64,000 bases of DNA, from the NCBI RefSeq assembly GCF_003399445.1, contig NZ_QUQO01000002.1:186001-250000 (forward strand). Reading direction: 5' to 3'. Numbering within the stretch: position 1 is the first letter of the stretch; each line of letters starts with the position of its first letter. This DNA is from Parvularcula marina (GTDB taxonomy: Bacteria; Pseudomonadota; Alphaproteobacteria; Caulobacterales; Parvularculaceae). The notes beneath the pieces were generated by a model, which was given only the letters and a program-made list of their open reading frames with translations, was not told the DNA's origin and did not search any database. The translations under genes were made by a program, and so were the position numbers. Below are positions 29,587-38,554 of this stretch, in pieces.

Positions 29587-31266
29587 TCAGCCTGTCTCGT
29601 CCGTGCCCGTCGCATCGCTGGCGATGGCCGTATCAGGCATCACGCTGGCAAGGCAGACATCATCTTCCCCGGCATTCAGGAACAGGCCGGAGAGGGCGCG
29701 TTCTTCATAGCAGGGAAGGGCGGCGAGGAATTCCTGCGGATGACCAAGCGGGCCGATCTCACGATAGAGAAGCGCCGTTTGCGGACCGACAAAGCGCCAG
29801 TGCCACGGCTCGAAACCGTCCTCAGCATCAAGATAAGTATTATCGCGCGGATAAGAGAGAATGAAGCCATAGCGGAAGGCCTGCGCTTCGAAGCAGGCAA
29901 AAGACCGGTCGGTCGAACGCATTAGGCGGCCATTCACATCGATATCCGCGGCCAGCCCCAACTGGTGCTCGGACGTGCCGGGCTTGGTGACCTTGCCGCC
30001 ATGATCGGTGCGCTCATAGAGGATCGATTGCGTCTGGTATGATCTGTAACCGGAACGCAAGGACAGGCGCTCTTCCTCGGTAATGCATTCGCCGACGAGA
30101 TCGGCCAGCATTTTCGGCATGGTCGTTTCCGCATCAAGCATTGCTGTGCGGATTTTCATCTCGTCGATCACCGGATTTTTCGAAGTCGGGATTGAGAAGA
30201 TTGAAGCCTGGACAAGATCCGGCGGCACATACGTCGAAGGCAGTGGGAATTCAGCCGAGACCGGGCGGTTAATGTCCGCAGTCCGGTCACGGTCGCGGTT
30301 GGCGGCGTAACGGCGCGCACCGAAAGCATCGCGGAACAGGTTGCGCATGTGCCGGTTGAGAGCTTCGGCTTCGGTGATGCGTCCCTGACGGCGGTAAACA
30401 TCCGCCAGCAGACGGATATAGAGGCTGAGCTCCGGGTTATTTGAGCCGCGCGCACGTTCCTGCGCGTGAAAGGCGGTGAGATAGACATCCTCGGCATCGC
30501 TGAGGCGGCCGATGCGCTCATAGACCGGGCCGAGAAGAAGTGCCGTGTGCACCGTATCTTCGTGATCGGCGGTCAGGATTTCAAGGCGGGTCCTGTAGGC
30601 GGCGGCCAGAAGCCCGGCGGCGGCATAACCACCATCTTCGAGACCGGCATAAAAGCCGCCAAGCTGGGTCAGCCGTTCAGCGGCGGCGAGCCGGTCGGGC
30701 TCCGGCCCGGTGATGACTTCGCGGGTCGGCACGGGCACAAGCTGATCCGTGAACAGATCAAGCGGCTCGAGCGCATAGCCGAGATAGACAGCTTCAATGC
30801 CTTCGGCTTCCGGGTTCGGTTCAGCGGCAAGGTCGCCAGCGGCATCGACGAATTCAGCGACGAGGATTGCGGCCTCGACCGGCTGTTCGACCTCAAGGTA
30901 GAGCATCGCGATACGATGCTTGAGCGCCATGCGCTCAGGCTCGGTCATCTGCGAGCCGAGCGGCGAATCAAGAACGATGCGGTAAAGCTCAATCGCGCGG
31001 TCGGGGTCGCCAGCAATGTCATGGGCCTTGGCAACGGCATACTGCATCTGCTGCAGTTCCTTGCCGTTGAGCCCGTCCTCGACTTTCAGGCTTATGGCCT
31101 TGTCGCCATGCCCGACGGCGCGGCCCACGGCATTACCGTTCGACAGGGCGTCAAAACGGCTCCACGCACTGTCCGCGTCAAGCGTAACCATGCCCCAGAA
31201 GGATGCCGCGTAAGCTGCGGCTGCAACCCCAAATAGGGCGGCGAGTGTAGTGGGTGCGCGCACCAT
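29587..31266 (-). CDS. TPR-containing VanY/M15 D-alanyl-D-alanine carboxypeptidase
   Basis: Envelope peptidase trimming peptidoglycan stem peptides. An N-terminal membrane anchor or signal (TTLAALFGVAAAAYAASFWG) is followed by a helical repeat region of about residues 55-330 with tetratricopeptide-like pairs (ALKHRIAMLYLEVEQ; LSLYIRLLADVYRRQGRITEAEAL). The C-terminal M15B domain starts at SGYRSYQTQ (residue 405); zinc ligands His434 and Asp441 are in SEHQLGLAADID and His489 in EPWHWRFVG with catalytic Glu486. The repeat-peptidase fusion of 559 residues is longer than simple VanY proteins. Transcribed with the following gene. Confidence 0.82.
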   Translation of the reverse strand: MVRAPTTLAALFGVAAAAYAASFWGMVTLDADSAWSRFDALSNGNAVGRAVGHGDKAISLKVEDGLNGKELQQMQYAVAKAHDIAGDPDRAIELYRIVLDSPLGSQMTEPERMALKHRIAMLYLEVEQPVEAAILVAEFVDAAGDLAAEPNPEAEGIEAVYLGYALEPLDLFTDQLVPVPTREVITGPEPDRLAAAERLTQLGGFYAGLEDGGYAAAGLLAAAYRTRLEILTADHEDTVHTALLLGPVYERIGRLSDAEDVYLTAFHAQERARGSNNPELSLYIRLLADVYRRQGRITEAEALNRHMRNLFRDAFGARRYAANRDRDRTADINRPVSAEFPLPSTYVPPDLVQASIFSIPTSKNPVIDEMKIRTAMLDAETTMPKMLADLVGECITEEERLSLRSGYRSYQTQSILYERTDHGGKVTKPGTSEHQLGLAADIDVNGRLMRSTDRSFACFEAQAFRYGFILSYPRDNTYLDAEDGFEPWHWRFVGPQTALLYREIGPLGHPQEFLAALPCYEERALSGLFLNAGEDDVCLASVMPDTAIASDATGTDETG

Positions 31267-31410
31267 GCCCGTTAACTCTGCTCCCCCAGCCTGACCATAC
31301 CTGCCACAAAGCTGCAGGCCCCTGTTGGACCCGCCACGCCATCAATTGTTGAGCGTATCGACTCCGCCTCTAAAGAGCAATTCGGATGCCGCGGGAAATA
31401 GGTCACAGAC

Positions 31411-32160
31411 ATGGAGAAAGAGACGCAGAAGGTTAAGCTGACGGGACGCCGGCGCCTCTATCTGATGCGTCACGGCCATGTGGATTACTTTGCGCCGGGA
31501 TTAACCGATTTCCGGACGGTGCCGCTGACCGAGACGGGCCGGGCCCAGGCGGAGGCCGCCGGCGAGGCGCTGGCTGATATCGCCTTCGAAAGGGTCTTTA
31601 CGAGCGGGCTGCCGCGGACGCGGGAAACGGCCGAACTGGTGCTCGGGGCCAATCGTCAGTCCGTGCCGGACATGGTTGATCGGCCTGATTTCGAGGAGCT
31701 GAGGGGCGGCAAGGTCGTCGTGCCGACCCGGGAGGAACTCGCCGCCCGGCTTGCCTTCAGTTTCGATGACGCGACGGGGGAAGGCGCAAGTTTTTTGCCC
31801 GGCGGAGAGCTTTTCGCCGATGCCTATGCCCGTATCAGGCGAGGAATCGAGGAGCTGATCGCGCAATATGCGTGGAAGTCCGCTCTGCTTGTGGCCCATG
31901 ACGGGACCAATAGGATTCTTCTTGGACATGCCTGCGGGGCCGGGCTCGCCGGGATTCCCCATTTCGAGCAGGATCTTGCTTGCGTGAATGTGCTCGATTT
32001 CGATGTCGTGCAGGACGAGGAGGGGAGCCTTAAAATCATCCGCATGGTGATCAAGGCAGTCAATCTGACGGCCTATGATGTGGTGAAAGCTGGCCTGCCG
32101 AAGACCAGTCTTGAGCACTTGTTTGACATCGATTTCGGCGGTGCCCGGCCAGTTGAGTGA
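31411..32160 (+). CDS. Histidine phosphatase (phosphoglycerate mutase-like) superfamily protein
   Basis: Phosphatase of the branch with catalytic His in YLMRHGHV (residue about 20); partner residues are in TSGLPRTRETAEL and in VAHDGTNRILL, where the second His of the HxG/HxH motif is conserved. The length of 249 residues and lack of a signal peptide suggest a cytoplasmic small-molecule phosphatase. The substrate cannot be assigned. It is divergent from the VanY-type gene, with about 140 bases of shared upstream DNA. Confidence 0.85.
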   Translation: MEKETQKVKLTGRRRLYLMRHGHVDYFAPGLTDFRTVPLTETGRAQAEAAGEALADIAFERVFTSGLPRTRETAELVLGANRQSVPDMVDRPDFEELRGGKVVVPTREELAARLAFSFDDATGEGASFLPGGELFADAYARIRRGIEELIAQYAWKSALLVAHDGTNRILLGHACGAGLAGIPHFEQDLACVNVLDFDVVQDEEGSLKIIRMVIKAVNLTAYDVVKAGLPKTSLEHLFDIDFGGARPVE

Positions 32161-32249
32161 ATGCAGCCGGACTCTGCAGAAAGCCCGATTGTCGCTTCCT
32201 TACCTGTGTGATAGCATCACGTCAGGTATGGACTGGGAGACGAGTTGCC

Positions 32250-33122
32250 ATGGCTTATGGTGAGAAAAAAGCACCAAAATCCCTTGAAGAATATGGACTT
32301 GCGGACAAGCTGGGACTGGGGCTCGCATCTGCTGTCGGGATTGCGGTCGCAACCATTGCAGACCTGCTTCAGGCAGATGATGCGTCCTCTCTCTTCCTTT
32401 TTAACAAATGGGTCGCGTCCCTGACGGACACGCTCGGGATCGGGGCGCTGCCGCTCTACGCGGTTGTCCTTCTCCTGATGGCGATCGGCGGCACCTCCAT
32501 CATGTATTTCCAGCCGGTGACGATGCGCGGTGCTTTTGCAACCGGCTTTGCCTCGCTTGCCGTGCTGATGAACCTTGCACCGTCCGATCTAGGGGCGCCG
32601 CTGCCAGGGACCATGGATGACATGGACGAGGCTGGGTTCGATCAGCCTCTCCCGCCGTCGGATGATCTTTCCTTCGATGAGGATGTGTCTTTCACACCCT
32701 CGACGGCGCCTGCGCTTCTGGTGCCCATTGCGATGGCGGCACAGTCGAGTGCTGTTGATGGCTACAGCATCCGCATCAAGATCACTTTCCCGGACGGTCT
32801 CGATAAAGATGTCCGCCAGATGATCAACAGCGGGGGCTTACGCGGACGACTTCACAACGAAGGTAATGGCGCGACCTATAACCTCTTCCGCTCGGGCGGC
32901 GGTGATGTCGATTTCCGCAATAACACGCTTTACGTCGCGACTCGCCTGCCGGGGACGGCGCCGACAACAACGCTGGTCGCGCGGATTGAGGCGGAAGGCT
33001 ACCGGATCGCCGAAGAGCGTTTTGACGCCAAGAAGGGCCCCAATCCGATCTGGCAGATCAATATGGATCCGGGCGGCGGCCCGCTCTTCTTACAGCGACT
33101 GAACCGGCCCTACCGGTTCTAG
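32250..33122 (+). CDS. Hypothetical membrane protein with C-terminal beta-rich domain
   Basis: Not recognised. Residues 1-18 are charged; three hydrophobic stretches follow (about 19-38, 60-86 and 90-108), then an acidic Pro/Asp linker, another short hydrophobic stretch (LLVPIAMAAQSS), and a C-terminal globular domain from about residue 170 (YSIRIKITFPDGLDKDVRQM) rich in beta-strand patterns. The open frame starts at 32157, but ATG 32250 with GGGAG ten bases upstream begins a better N-terminus (290 residues). A terminator follows. The domain order suggests an inner-membrane protein presenting a soluble domain on one side. Confidence 0.65.
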   Translation: MAYGEKKAPKSLEEYGLADKLGLGLASAVGIAVATIADLLQADDASSLFLFNKWVASLTDTLGIGALPLYAVVLLLMAIGGTSIMYFQPVTMRGAFATGFASLAVLMNLAPSDLGAPLPGTMDDMDEAGFDQPLPPSDDLSFDEDVSFTPSTAPALLVPIAMAAQSSAVDGYSIRIKITFPDGLDKDVRQMINSGGLRGRLHNEGNGATYNLFRSGGGDVDFRNNTLYVATRLPGTAPTTTLVARIEAEGYRIAEERFDAKKGPNPIWQINMDPGGGPLFLQRLNRPYRF

Positions 33123-33148
33123 GCCAACCCTAGAGACATGAAAGACGG

Positions 33149-33175
33149 AACGGCCCCCATGCGGGGCCGTTTTTC
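33149..33175 (+). terminator. Intrinsic terminator before rpsD
   Basis: Perfect 9-bp stem AACGGCCCC / GGGGCCGTT with a 5-base loop and a T run (TTTTT from 33170). Confidence 0.9.
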
Positions 33176-33312
33176 TGGAAGGGGCGGGCTTTACAGGGCG
33201 GCTTTCCGCCCCTATCACCCGCCGCTTCATGACGGGTGGCGCGGAACCGCCGTTGTAATCGCGGGCCGGATAGGCCGGACCGCCGGACCGCGCTGGAATA
33301 AAGAGAACTGAC

Positions 33313-33930
33313 ATGTCTAAGCGCCAGGGCGCCAAGTACAAGATCGACCGCCGGGTCGGTGAGAACATCTGGGGCCGCCCCAAATCTCCTTTCAACCGCC
33401 GCGAATACAAGCCGGGCATGCATGGCCAGCGCCGTGCAGGCAAGCTTTCCGACTTCGGCCAGCAGCTCATGGCGAAGCAAAAGCTCAAAGGCTATTACGG
33501 CAACGTCTCCGAGAAGCAGTTCCGCAAGATCTACGAAGAAGCGGCTCGCCGGAAAGGCAATACCGCCGAGAACATGATCGGCCTGCTTGAATGCCGTCTC
33601 GACGCGGTCGTCTATCGCGCGAAATTCGTGCCGACCGTCTTTGCGGCCCGCCAGTTCGTCAACCACGGCCATGTCATGGTCAATGGTGTGCGCACGAACA
33701 TTCCGTCCTATCGCCTGCGCGTTGGTGACGTTGTCGAGATCCGCGAGAAGTCCAAGAACATGGCGCTCGTTCTCGAAGCTCTCCAGCTGCCGGAACGCGA
33801 TATTCCGGATTATGTCGATGTCGATCCGAAGAAAATGACGGCGTCGCTGATCCGCGTGCCGGAATTCTCCGATGTTCCTTATGCGGCGAACATGGAACCG
33901 AACCTCGTCGTCGAATATTACGCATCGTAA
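33313..33930 (+). CDS. rpsD: 30S ribosomal protein S4
   Basis: Primary 16S-rRNA-binding protein of the small subunit that nucleates assembly. The 205-residue sequence begins [20 protein letters not shown], lacks the N-terminal zinc cysteines (the C-minus form typical of alphaproteobacteria), and has the S4 RNA-binding domain [19 protein letters not shown]. It stands alone here, flanked by terminators on both sides, so it forms its own transcription unit, as usual in this class. The 137-base leader has GC-rich arms but no arrangement I can identify as an autoregulatory site. Confidence 0.97.
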   Translation: MSKRQGAKYKIDRRVGENIWGRPKSPFNRREYKPGMHGQRRAGKLSDFGQQLMAKQKLKGYYGNVSEKQFRKIYEEAARRKGNTAENMIGLLECRLDAVVYRAKFVPTVFAARQFVNHGHVMVNGVRTNIPSYRLRVGDVVEIREKSKNMALVLEALQLPERDIPDYVDVDPKKMTASLIRVPEFSDVPYAANMEPNLVVEYYAS

Positions 33931-33979
33931 GCGAGGTGGGGCGGAACGACGTTTCCGCTACCCATTCAAAAGAATTATG

Positions 33980-34011
33980 GAGCGCCGCCGCAAGCGGCGC
34001 TCTTTCTTTTT
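33980..34011 (+). terminator. Terminator of rpsD
   Basis: Perfect 9-bp stem GAGCGCCGC / GCGGCGCTC with a CGCAA loop followed by TTTCTTTTT. Confidence 0.93.
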
Positions 34012-34091
34012 GGCCCCTGTCAAAGGCGGTCGAGAAGAGCTTTCAGGATTTTCTCAGCCACGGAGGGCGGGGGCCTGACTTCAGGGCGCCG

Positions 34092-34898
34092 ATGGGGGAG
34101 GCGGCATTGGTTCCGCCCGATTCTGTCAGTTGGCGGATATTCCGAAACCCCATTTCGCTTTTCATCGGCGGCGTGACGGCCGTCATCCTCGAGCTTGCCG
34201 AGCCGCGTGTTCGCCACGGCGTCTGGACATTTTCCGATTTCAGGCGAGATCCGAAAGCCCGGCTGCAGCGGACTGGCCTTGCCGCCATGGTCACTGTCTA
34301 TGCGGCGAAAAGCGTGGCGGCGGGGATGATTGAGAGGATCGTCCGGCGTCACGATGCGGTCGAGGGGATCGCGGAAGATGGTCGGGCCTACCGGGCCAAT
34401 GACACCGAGCTTCTCGACTGGGTGCAGGCAACGGCCATGTTCGGTTTCGTCGAGGCCTATTCGCAATTTGTCCGCCCACTGCCTGAACAAGAGAAGGACG
34501 CCGCTTATCTCGAAGCCACCCCGGCGGGGGATCTTTACGGTGCGACAGGTACGCCGCGGACAAATGAGGCGATGACAGCATGCATTGATGCGTGGGAAGA
34601 ACAGCTGTCCTCGTCACCTGTGATCGATGAATTCCTGAGCCTGATGCAGAAGTCACCCCTCCTGCCGTGGCCTGCAAAGCCGCTGCAGAAAGTGCTGATC
34701 CGGGCGGCAATTGGGCTTGTGCCCCAATCTGTCCGTGAACGTCTTGGTCTGGATGGAGATGAGCTCAGTCCGCGTGAACTGCGGTTGGTCAGGCTCACTG
34801 CGCGGACCGTTGAGAAGCTCACCGTCAAGGGTAGCCCGCCGGTCGAGGCCTGCCTGCGACTCGGTCTGCCTGAAGACTATCTGACCCCGCGCCGTTGA
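34092..34898 (+). CDS. MpaB/rubber-oxygenase-like (DUF2236) protein
   Basis: Member of the family defined by the b-type heme rubber oxygenase Lcp and fungal MpaB. The family signature is IERIVRRHDAVEGIAEDGRAY followed by LLDWVQATAMFGFVEAYSQF. The basic and His residues of this stretch correspond to the heme-pocket segment in characterised members, but heme binding is not shown here. The frame is open upstream to 33936, but this would run through the rpsD terminator, and ATG 34092 gives the usual length (268 residues). The actual substrate is unknown; most bacterial members are uncharacterised. Confidence 0.78.
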   Translation: MGEAALVPPDSVSWRIFRNPISLFIGGVTAVILELAEPRVRHGVWTFSDFRRDPKARLQRTGLAAMVTVYAAKSVAAGMIERIVRRHDAVEGIAEDGRAYRANDTELLDWVQATAMFGFVEAYSQFVRPLPEQEKDAAYLEATPAGDLYGATGTPRTNEAMTACIDAWEEQLSSSPVIDEFLSLMQKSPLLPWPAKPLQKVLIRAAIGLVPQSVRERLGLDGDELSPRELRLVRLTARTVEKLTVKGSPPVEACLRLGLPEDYLTPRR

Positions 34899-35078
34899 GG
34901 CGGGACTTGAAAATGCATCCCTTCCGGCATAACTTCTGAGCCGTGCCGGATGAACCAAATGCTCCGGCCCCTGATGTGAGTTTTTATGTCTGAGATTGTG
35001 CTCCGCTGATCCGTGAAACTCGCCCTCGCGTTCCTATGCGCGGGTGGCCCGGTATTGCGACAAACTCAGGTCAAATCA

Positions 35079-35339
35079 TTGAATATCTCGAAGAAGGAGC
35101 AGCGCACGCTGCATGTCCTCGCTCGTGGCGGCGTGATCGTCGTTGAAAAAGACGAGCGCGGAAAAATCATTGCCGTCAATTGTGTGAGCCCGGAAGGCTG
35201 GAGCCTTGCCGACTGCACATTGGGCATTTTTAGAAGACTGAAACGCCGGGGGCTCATCGCCTCATCCGGCGGCAGGCCCTATCAGATTACCTATGCGGGG
35301 CGGATCGCGGTTCGTCCGCAACTGGATAATCGGGCCTGA
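35079..35339 (+). CDS. YjhX-family (UPF0386) protein
   Basis: Matches E. coli YjhX almost end to end: NISKKEQRTLHVLARGG, DERGKIIAVNCVSPEGW, LADCTLGIFRRLKRRGLIAS and a C-terminal RPQLDNRA. YjhX is reported as the toxin of the YjhX-YjhQ pair, but no YjhQ-like acetyltransferase lies next to this gene, so a toxin role is uncertain. The best start is TTG 35079, which gives 86 residues like the family; the frame is open to GTG 35013, but those extra residues have no counterpart. A terminator follows within 5 bases. Confidence 0.78.
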   Translation: MNISKKEQRTLHVLARGGVIVVEKDERGKIIAVNCVSPEGWSLADCTLGIFRRLKRRGLIASSGGRPYQITYAGRIAVRPQLDNRA

Positions 35340-35343
35340 AATG

Positions 35344-35369
35344 AAAAGGGCGGCTCTTCGGGGCCGCCC
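35344..35369 (-). terminator. Shared terminator between yjhX-like gene and grxD
   Basis: GGGCGGC / GCCGCCC stem with an 8-base loop between two convergent genes. On the minus strand it is followed by TTTTCATTT, which suits grxD; on the plus strand the tail is weaker. Confidence 0.75.
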
Positions 35370-35375
35370 TGATCC

Positions 35376-35711
35376 TTATGCGTCGGCTTTCAGGACGCCT
35401 TTTTCTTCAAGGAAGGGGCGCAGCTCACCCTGCTCGAACATTTCCCGGACGATGTCGCAGCCGCCGACAAATTCGCCCTTCACATAGAGCTGAGGGATCG
35501 TCGGCCAGTCGGAGAAAACCTTCACGCCCTCACGGATATCCATGTCCTCAAGCACATTCATCGAGGAATATTCGGCGCCGAGATAGTCGAGGATCTGGAC
35601 GACGGCGCTAGAGAATCCGCATTGCGGGAATTGTGGCGTGCCTTTCATGAACAGCATGATGTCGTTCTGATCGACAGCGGATTTGATGGTTTCCTGTGCA
35701 GACTCTGCCAT
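35376..35711 (-). CDS. grxD: Monothiol glutaredoxin
   Basis: Iron-sulfur cluster carrier of the CGFS class. The active site is PQCGFSSAV (residue about 30), with WPTIPQLY and GGCDIVREM glutathione-binding segments; the length is 111 residues from ATG 35711, preceded by AGGAG at seven bases. The frame is open to 35732, but nothing supports the longer form. A bolA gene, the usual neighbour, is not present. serB lies upstream on the same strand. Confidence 0.93.
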   Translation of the reverse strand: MAESAQETIKSAVDQNDIMLFMKGTPQFPQCGFSSAVVQILDYLGAEYSSMNVLEDMDIREGVKVFSDWPTIPQLYVKGEFVGGCDIVREMFEQGELRPFLEEKGVLKADA

Positions 35712-35756
35712 GGGGCAACTCCTTTGGGGCAAAGGTATGATTGGGCCTTGCCGTCT

Positions 35757-36620
35757 TCAAGCAATGAATTCTTCTGCGCGAATGCCCTGGAAATAGAGCG
35801 CAGCGTGCAGACCGGTGTGATTGATCGCGGCGTCCGCCGCAGCGGCGGTCACGGGCTTTGCCTTATAGGCGATGCCGAGGCCAGAGGCTTCGATCATGCC
35901 AAGGTCGTTGGCGCCATCGCCCAAGGCCATGGTCTCGGCATGCGAGAGGCCGAGCGCGGTCACTTCCCGGTTCAGAATATCAGCCTTGGCTTCGCGGCCG
36001 AGGATCGGGCGCAAAACCCGGCCGGTCAGCCGGTCGCCTGAGATCTCAAGAAGGTTGGCGTGATGGGCCTGAAACCCGCAGAGGCGGGCAATCTCCCGAA
36101 CGAAAATTTCAAATCCGCCCGAGACGAGGACGGTCTTGGCGCCGCGCGCATTCATGCTGGCGATCAGAGTTCGGGCGCCGGGTGACAGGGTCAGGCGCTC
36201 GCGGAGCACATCCTCACAGGCGGTTACAGGTAGTCCCTCCAGACGAGCGACCCGTTCATTGAGGGCGGCTTCGAAATCGAGCTCTCCGCGCATGGCGCGT
36301 TCGGTGACGGCGGCGACTTCCGCGCCGACGCCGGCAAGGTCGGCCAGCTCATCAAGGCATTCCTGCTCGATGATGGTCGAATCCATATCGGCCTGCAGGA
36401 ATTTCTTCTCGCGCACATCCGCTTCGTCATGGATCGCAAAGTCAAAGCCGTGCTCGGTAGCGAGCTGTGCGACTTCATCCCAGACCGGGGCTTCGGCGAA
36501 TCGGATATCCGCCGCATCAGGCCCAAGCTCATAGACGGAATGCCCGCCGAGCTGTGTGAACGCGGCGATCTGCGGTGTCGTGAGGTCTCGTGGCGAGACG
36601 ATGGTGAGAATATGCGGCAT
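35757..36620 (-). CDS. serB: Phosphoserine phosphatase
   Basis: Last step of serine biosynthesis. The HAD catalytic motif is QADMDSTIIEQECLDELA with nucleophile and acid Asp; motif II is VLVSGGFEIF and motifs III/IV include LGDGANDLGMI. An ACT-like N-terminal domain of about 75 residues precedes it, as in long bacterial SerB. Start is ATG 36620; the frame is open to 36734, but the longer form would overlap the divergent miaA start. Length 287 residues. Divergent from miaA with 19 bases between the start codons, so their promoters must overlap the coding ends. Confidence 0.93.
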   Translation of the reverse strand: MPHILTIVSPRDLTTPQIAAFTQLGGHSVYELGPDAADIRFAEAPVWDEVAQLATEHGFDFAIHDEADVREKKFLQADMDSTIIEQECLDELADLAGVGAEVAAVTERAMRGELDFEAALNERVARLEGLPVTACEDVLRERLTLSPGARTLIASMNARGAKTVLVSGGFEIFVREIARLCGFQAHHANLLEISGDRLTGRVLRPILGREAKADILNREVTALGLSHAETMALGDGANDLGMIEASGLGIAYKAKPVTAAAADAAINHTGLHAALYFQGIRAEEFIA

Positions 36621-36639
36621 GCGTGATAGGCGGTTGTGA

Positions 36640-37536
36640 ATGTCAGATGCGCTCGTCATTGCAGGCCCCACGGCCAGCGGCAAGTCCGCAGCCGCGCTTT
36701 CGCTCGCGGCACGCCTTGGCGGCGAGATCGTCAATGCCGATGCGATGCAGGTCTATGCCGATCTCCGTATCCTGACCGCTCGTCCGTCGTTCGCGGATGA
36801 GGCGGAGATGCCGCATCATCTTTATGGTGTTTCGCCGGGGGATGATCCGTGGTCGGCGGGACGGTTTGCGCGGGCGGCTGCCACGGAGATTGAGGAAATT
36901 ACCGCAAGAGGACGGCTGCCGATCATTGTGGGCGGGACGGGGCTTTGGCTCAAGGCCCTGACCGAAGGCCTCTCGCCCATGCCGGAAATTTCCGATGCCA
37001 TCATGGCGCGGGCCGCCGCACGGCTGGAGGAGGCCGGGATGGAAGGCTTCCGGGAGGAGCTTCTTACCCGTGACCTCCATATGGAATGGCTGGAGCCAAA
37101 TGACCGACAGCGGCATTTGCGGGCATGGGCGGTCCATGAGGCGACGGGCACGCCGTTATCTGAATGGCAGAAACGCCCACCTGAAAAAGTGACGTCTGCT
37201 GAGTTCAGGAAGGCCGCGCTCATCCCGCCGCGGGAGCTGTCGCATGAGGCTGTTCGCAGGCGGCTCGATGAGATGATCGAAGAGGGCGCACTGGCCGAGG
37301 TCGAGGCGCTGCTGGCGAAAGGCTACGCGGCGGAATTGCCCGTGATGAAAGCGGTCGGCGTGCCCGAATTTGCGCGGCATCTTGCCGGAGAGGCATCGCT
37401 AGAAGCGGCGATCGAGAAGGTCGTCATCGCCACGCGCCAGCTCGTCAAACGGCAATCGACTTGGCTGAATAACCAGTTTGCAGAATGGGAGAGGGCAGAG
37501 AGCCCGGACGGGCTCATCCGCCTGTTTATGGTCTAG
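36640..37536 (+). CDS. miaA: tRNA dimethylallyltransferase
   Basis: Transfers the dimethylallyl group to A37 of tRNAs reading UNN codons. The P-loop is GPTASGKSAA (residues 9-18), followed by NADAMQVYADLRILTARPS and the GGTGLWLKAL segment. Length 298 residues is normal. No hfq follows; instead the convergent phhA gene overlaps by four bases, so the two stop codons share the palindrome CTAG at 37533-37536. Confidence 0.94.
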   Translation: MSDALVIAGPTASGKSAAALSLAARLGGEIVNADAMQVYADLRILTARPSFADEAEMPHHLYGVSPGDDPWSAGRFARAAATEIEEITARGRLPIIVGGTGLWLKALTEGLSPMPEISDAIMARAAARLEEAGMEGFREELLTRDLHMEWLEPNDRQRHLRAWAVHEATGTPLSEWQKRPPEKVTSAEFRKAALIPPRELSHEAVRRRLDEMIEEGALAEVEALLAKGYAAELPVMKAVGVPEFARHLAGEASLEAAIEKVVIATRQLVKRQSTWLNNQFAEWERAESPDGLIRLFMV

Positions 37537-38402
37537 CTCGCGAAGCGCCCGCCTTTATTAGCGTAGGCTTGCGTACCTTGCGTGAAGACTTTGTCCGTCT
37601 CAAGAATGGTTTCCGGCGTGTAGTCAAAGCCGCCCGACAGGCGCTCATAAAGCGGGCCGAAATCCGTGTTCAGCGTTTTCTCGAGCAGATCCTCATAGGA
37701 ATCGATCACGAAATAGGTCTGCTGGAAGTCATCGATCCGGTAATCGGTGCGCATCAGCCGTTCAGTGTCATAGGCGATCCGGTTCGGATCCGGCGCATCG
37801 ATGGAGAACACCGATTCTGCCGGGGAGGAGACGATCCCGGCGCCATAGATGCGCATGCCCTCGGAGCTGTTGATCAGGCCAAATTCAACCGTGTACCAAT
37901 AAAGTGCCGCAAGGTTTTTGAGGCACCCCGTGCCGAGCGCCCGAAGGCCACCCTTGCCGTAAGCTTCCATGTAATCGGCAAAGACCGGATTGGCGAGCAT
38001 CGGCACATGGCCGAAGACATCATGGAAGACATCCGGTTCCTGAATATAATTGAGCTGGTCTGGCTGGCGGATGAAATTCCCCGCCGGGAAACGCCGATTG
38101 GCGAGGTGGTCGAAGAATACCTCATCGGGGACGAGGCCAGGCACGGCGACGACGCGCCAGCCGGTCAGCTTTTCCAGCTCATCCGACAGGCGGCCGAAAT
38201 GCGGGATCCCGCCCTTGTTGAGGTCGAGTGCCTTGAGGCCCTCAAGGAAGGCGGTATCGGCCCGCTTGGGTAGCACTTCCATCAGGCGGCGATAGAGGAT
38301 GTTCCAGGTATTGTGTTCCTGGGCGGTGTAATCCTCCCAGTCCTGCGGAATGGTATAGTCCGCCGACGGGGGCTGGCTGGCTCTGTGATAGCTGGCGGTC
38401 AC
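37533..38402 (-). CDS. phhA: Phenylalanine 4-hydroxylase
   Basis: Pterin- and iron-dependent hydroxylation of phenylalanine to tyrosine. Iron ligands are the two His of DVFHDVFGHVPML and Glu of WYTVEFGL; other family motifs are IPHFGRLSDEL and GWRVVAVPGLVP. Length 289 residues, catalytic domain only, without the ACT domain of the animal enzyme. The start is GTG 38402 with AAGGA eight bases upstream; the frame is open to 38435. Confidence 0.94.
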   Translation of the reverse strand: MTASYHRASQPPSADYTIPQDWEDYTAQEHNTWNILYRRLMEVLPKRADTAFLEGLKALDLNKGGIPHFGRLSDELEKLTGWRVVAVPGLVPDEVFFDHLANRRFPAGNFIRQPDQLNYIQEPDVFHDVFGHVPMLANPVFADYMEAYGKGGLRALGTGCLKNLAALYWYTVEFGLINSSEGMRIYGAGIVSSPAESVFSIDAPDPNRIAYDTERLMRTDYRIDDFQQTYFVIDSYEDLLEKTLNTDFGPLYERLSGGFDYTPETILETDKVFTQGTQAYANKGGRFAS

Positions 38403-38492
38403 GTGTCTGTTCCTTCTTGGCGGGCGTTGACGCAACGGCTTTCATATAGGGTGTTTCGGGCCGTCTCTCAAATGAACTGCCCTCAAACAAGA

Positions 38493-38531
38493 AGACGCCG
38501 CTTCGCCCGATTTCCGGGTAAAACGGCGTCT
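38493..38531 (-). terminator. Likely terminator of the PRC-barrel gene
   Basis: Outer stem AGACGCCG / CGGCGTCT encloses an inner CCCG-ATTTC-CGGG stem. On the minus strand it is followed by TCTTGTTT, a modest T-rich tail, 24 bases after the PRC-barrel stop. Confidence 0.55.
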
Positions 38532-38554
38532 AGCACGTCCCTATTCAGAAGTTC

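Noticed and set aside
33936-34091. Upstream extension of the MpaB-like gene
   Set aside because: The extra codons run through the perfect rpsD terminator and lie outside the family's usual length.
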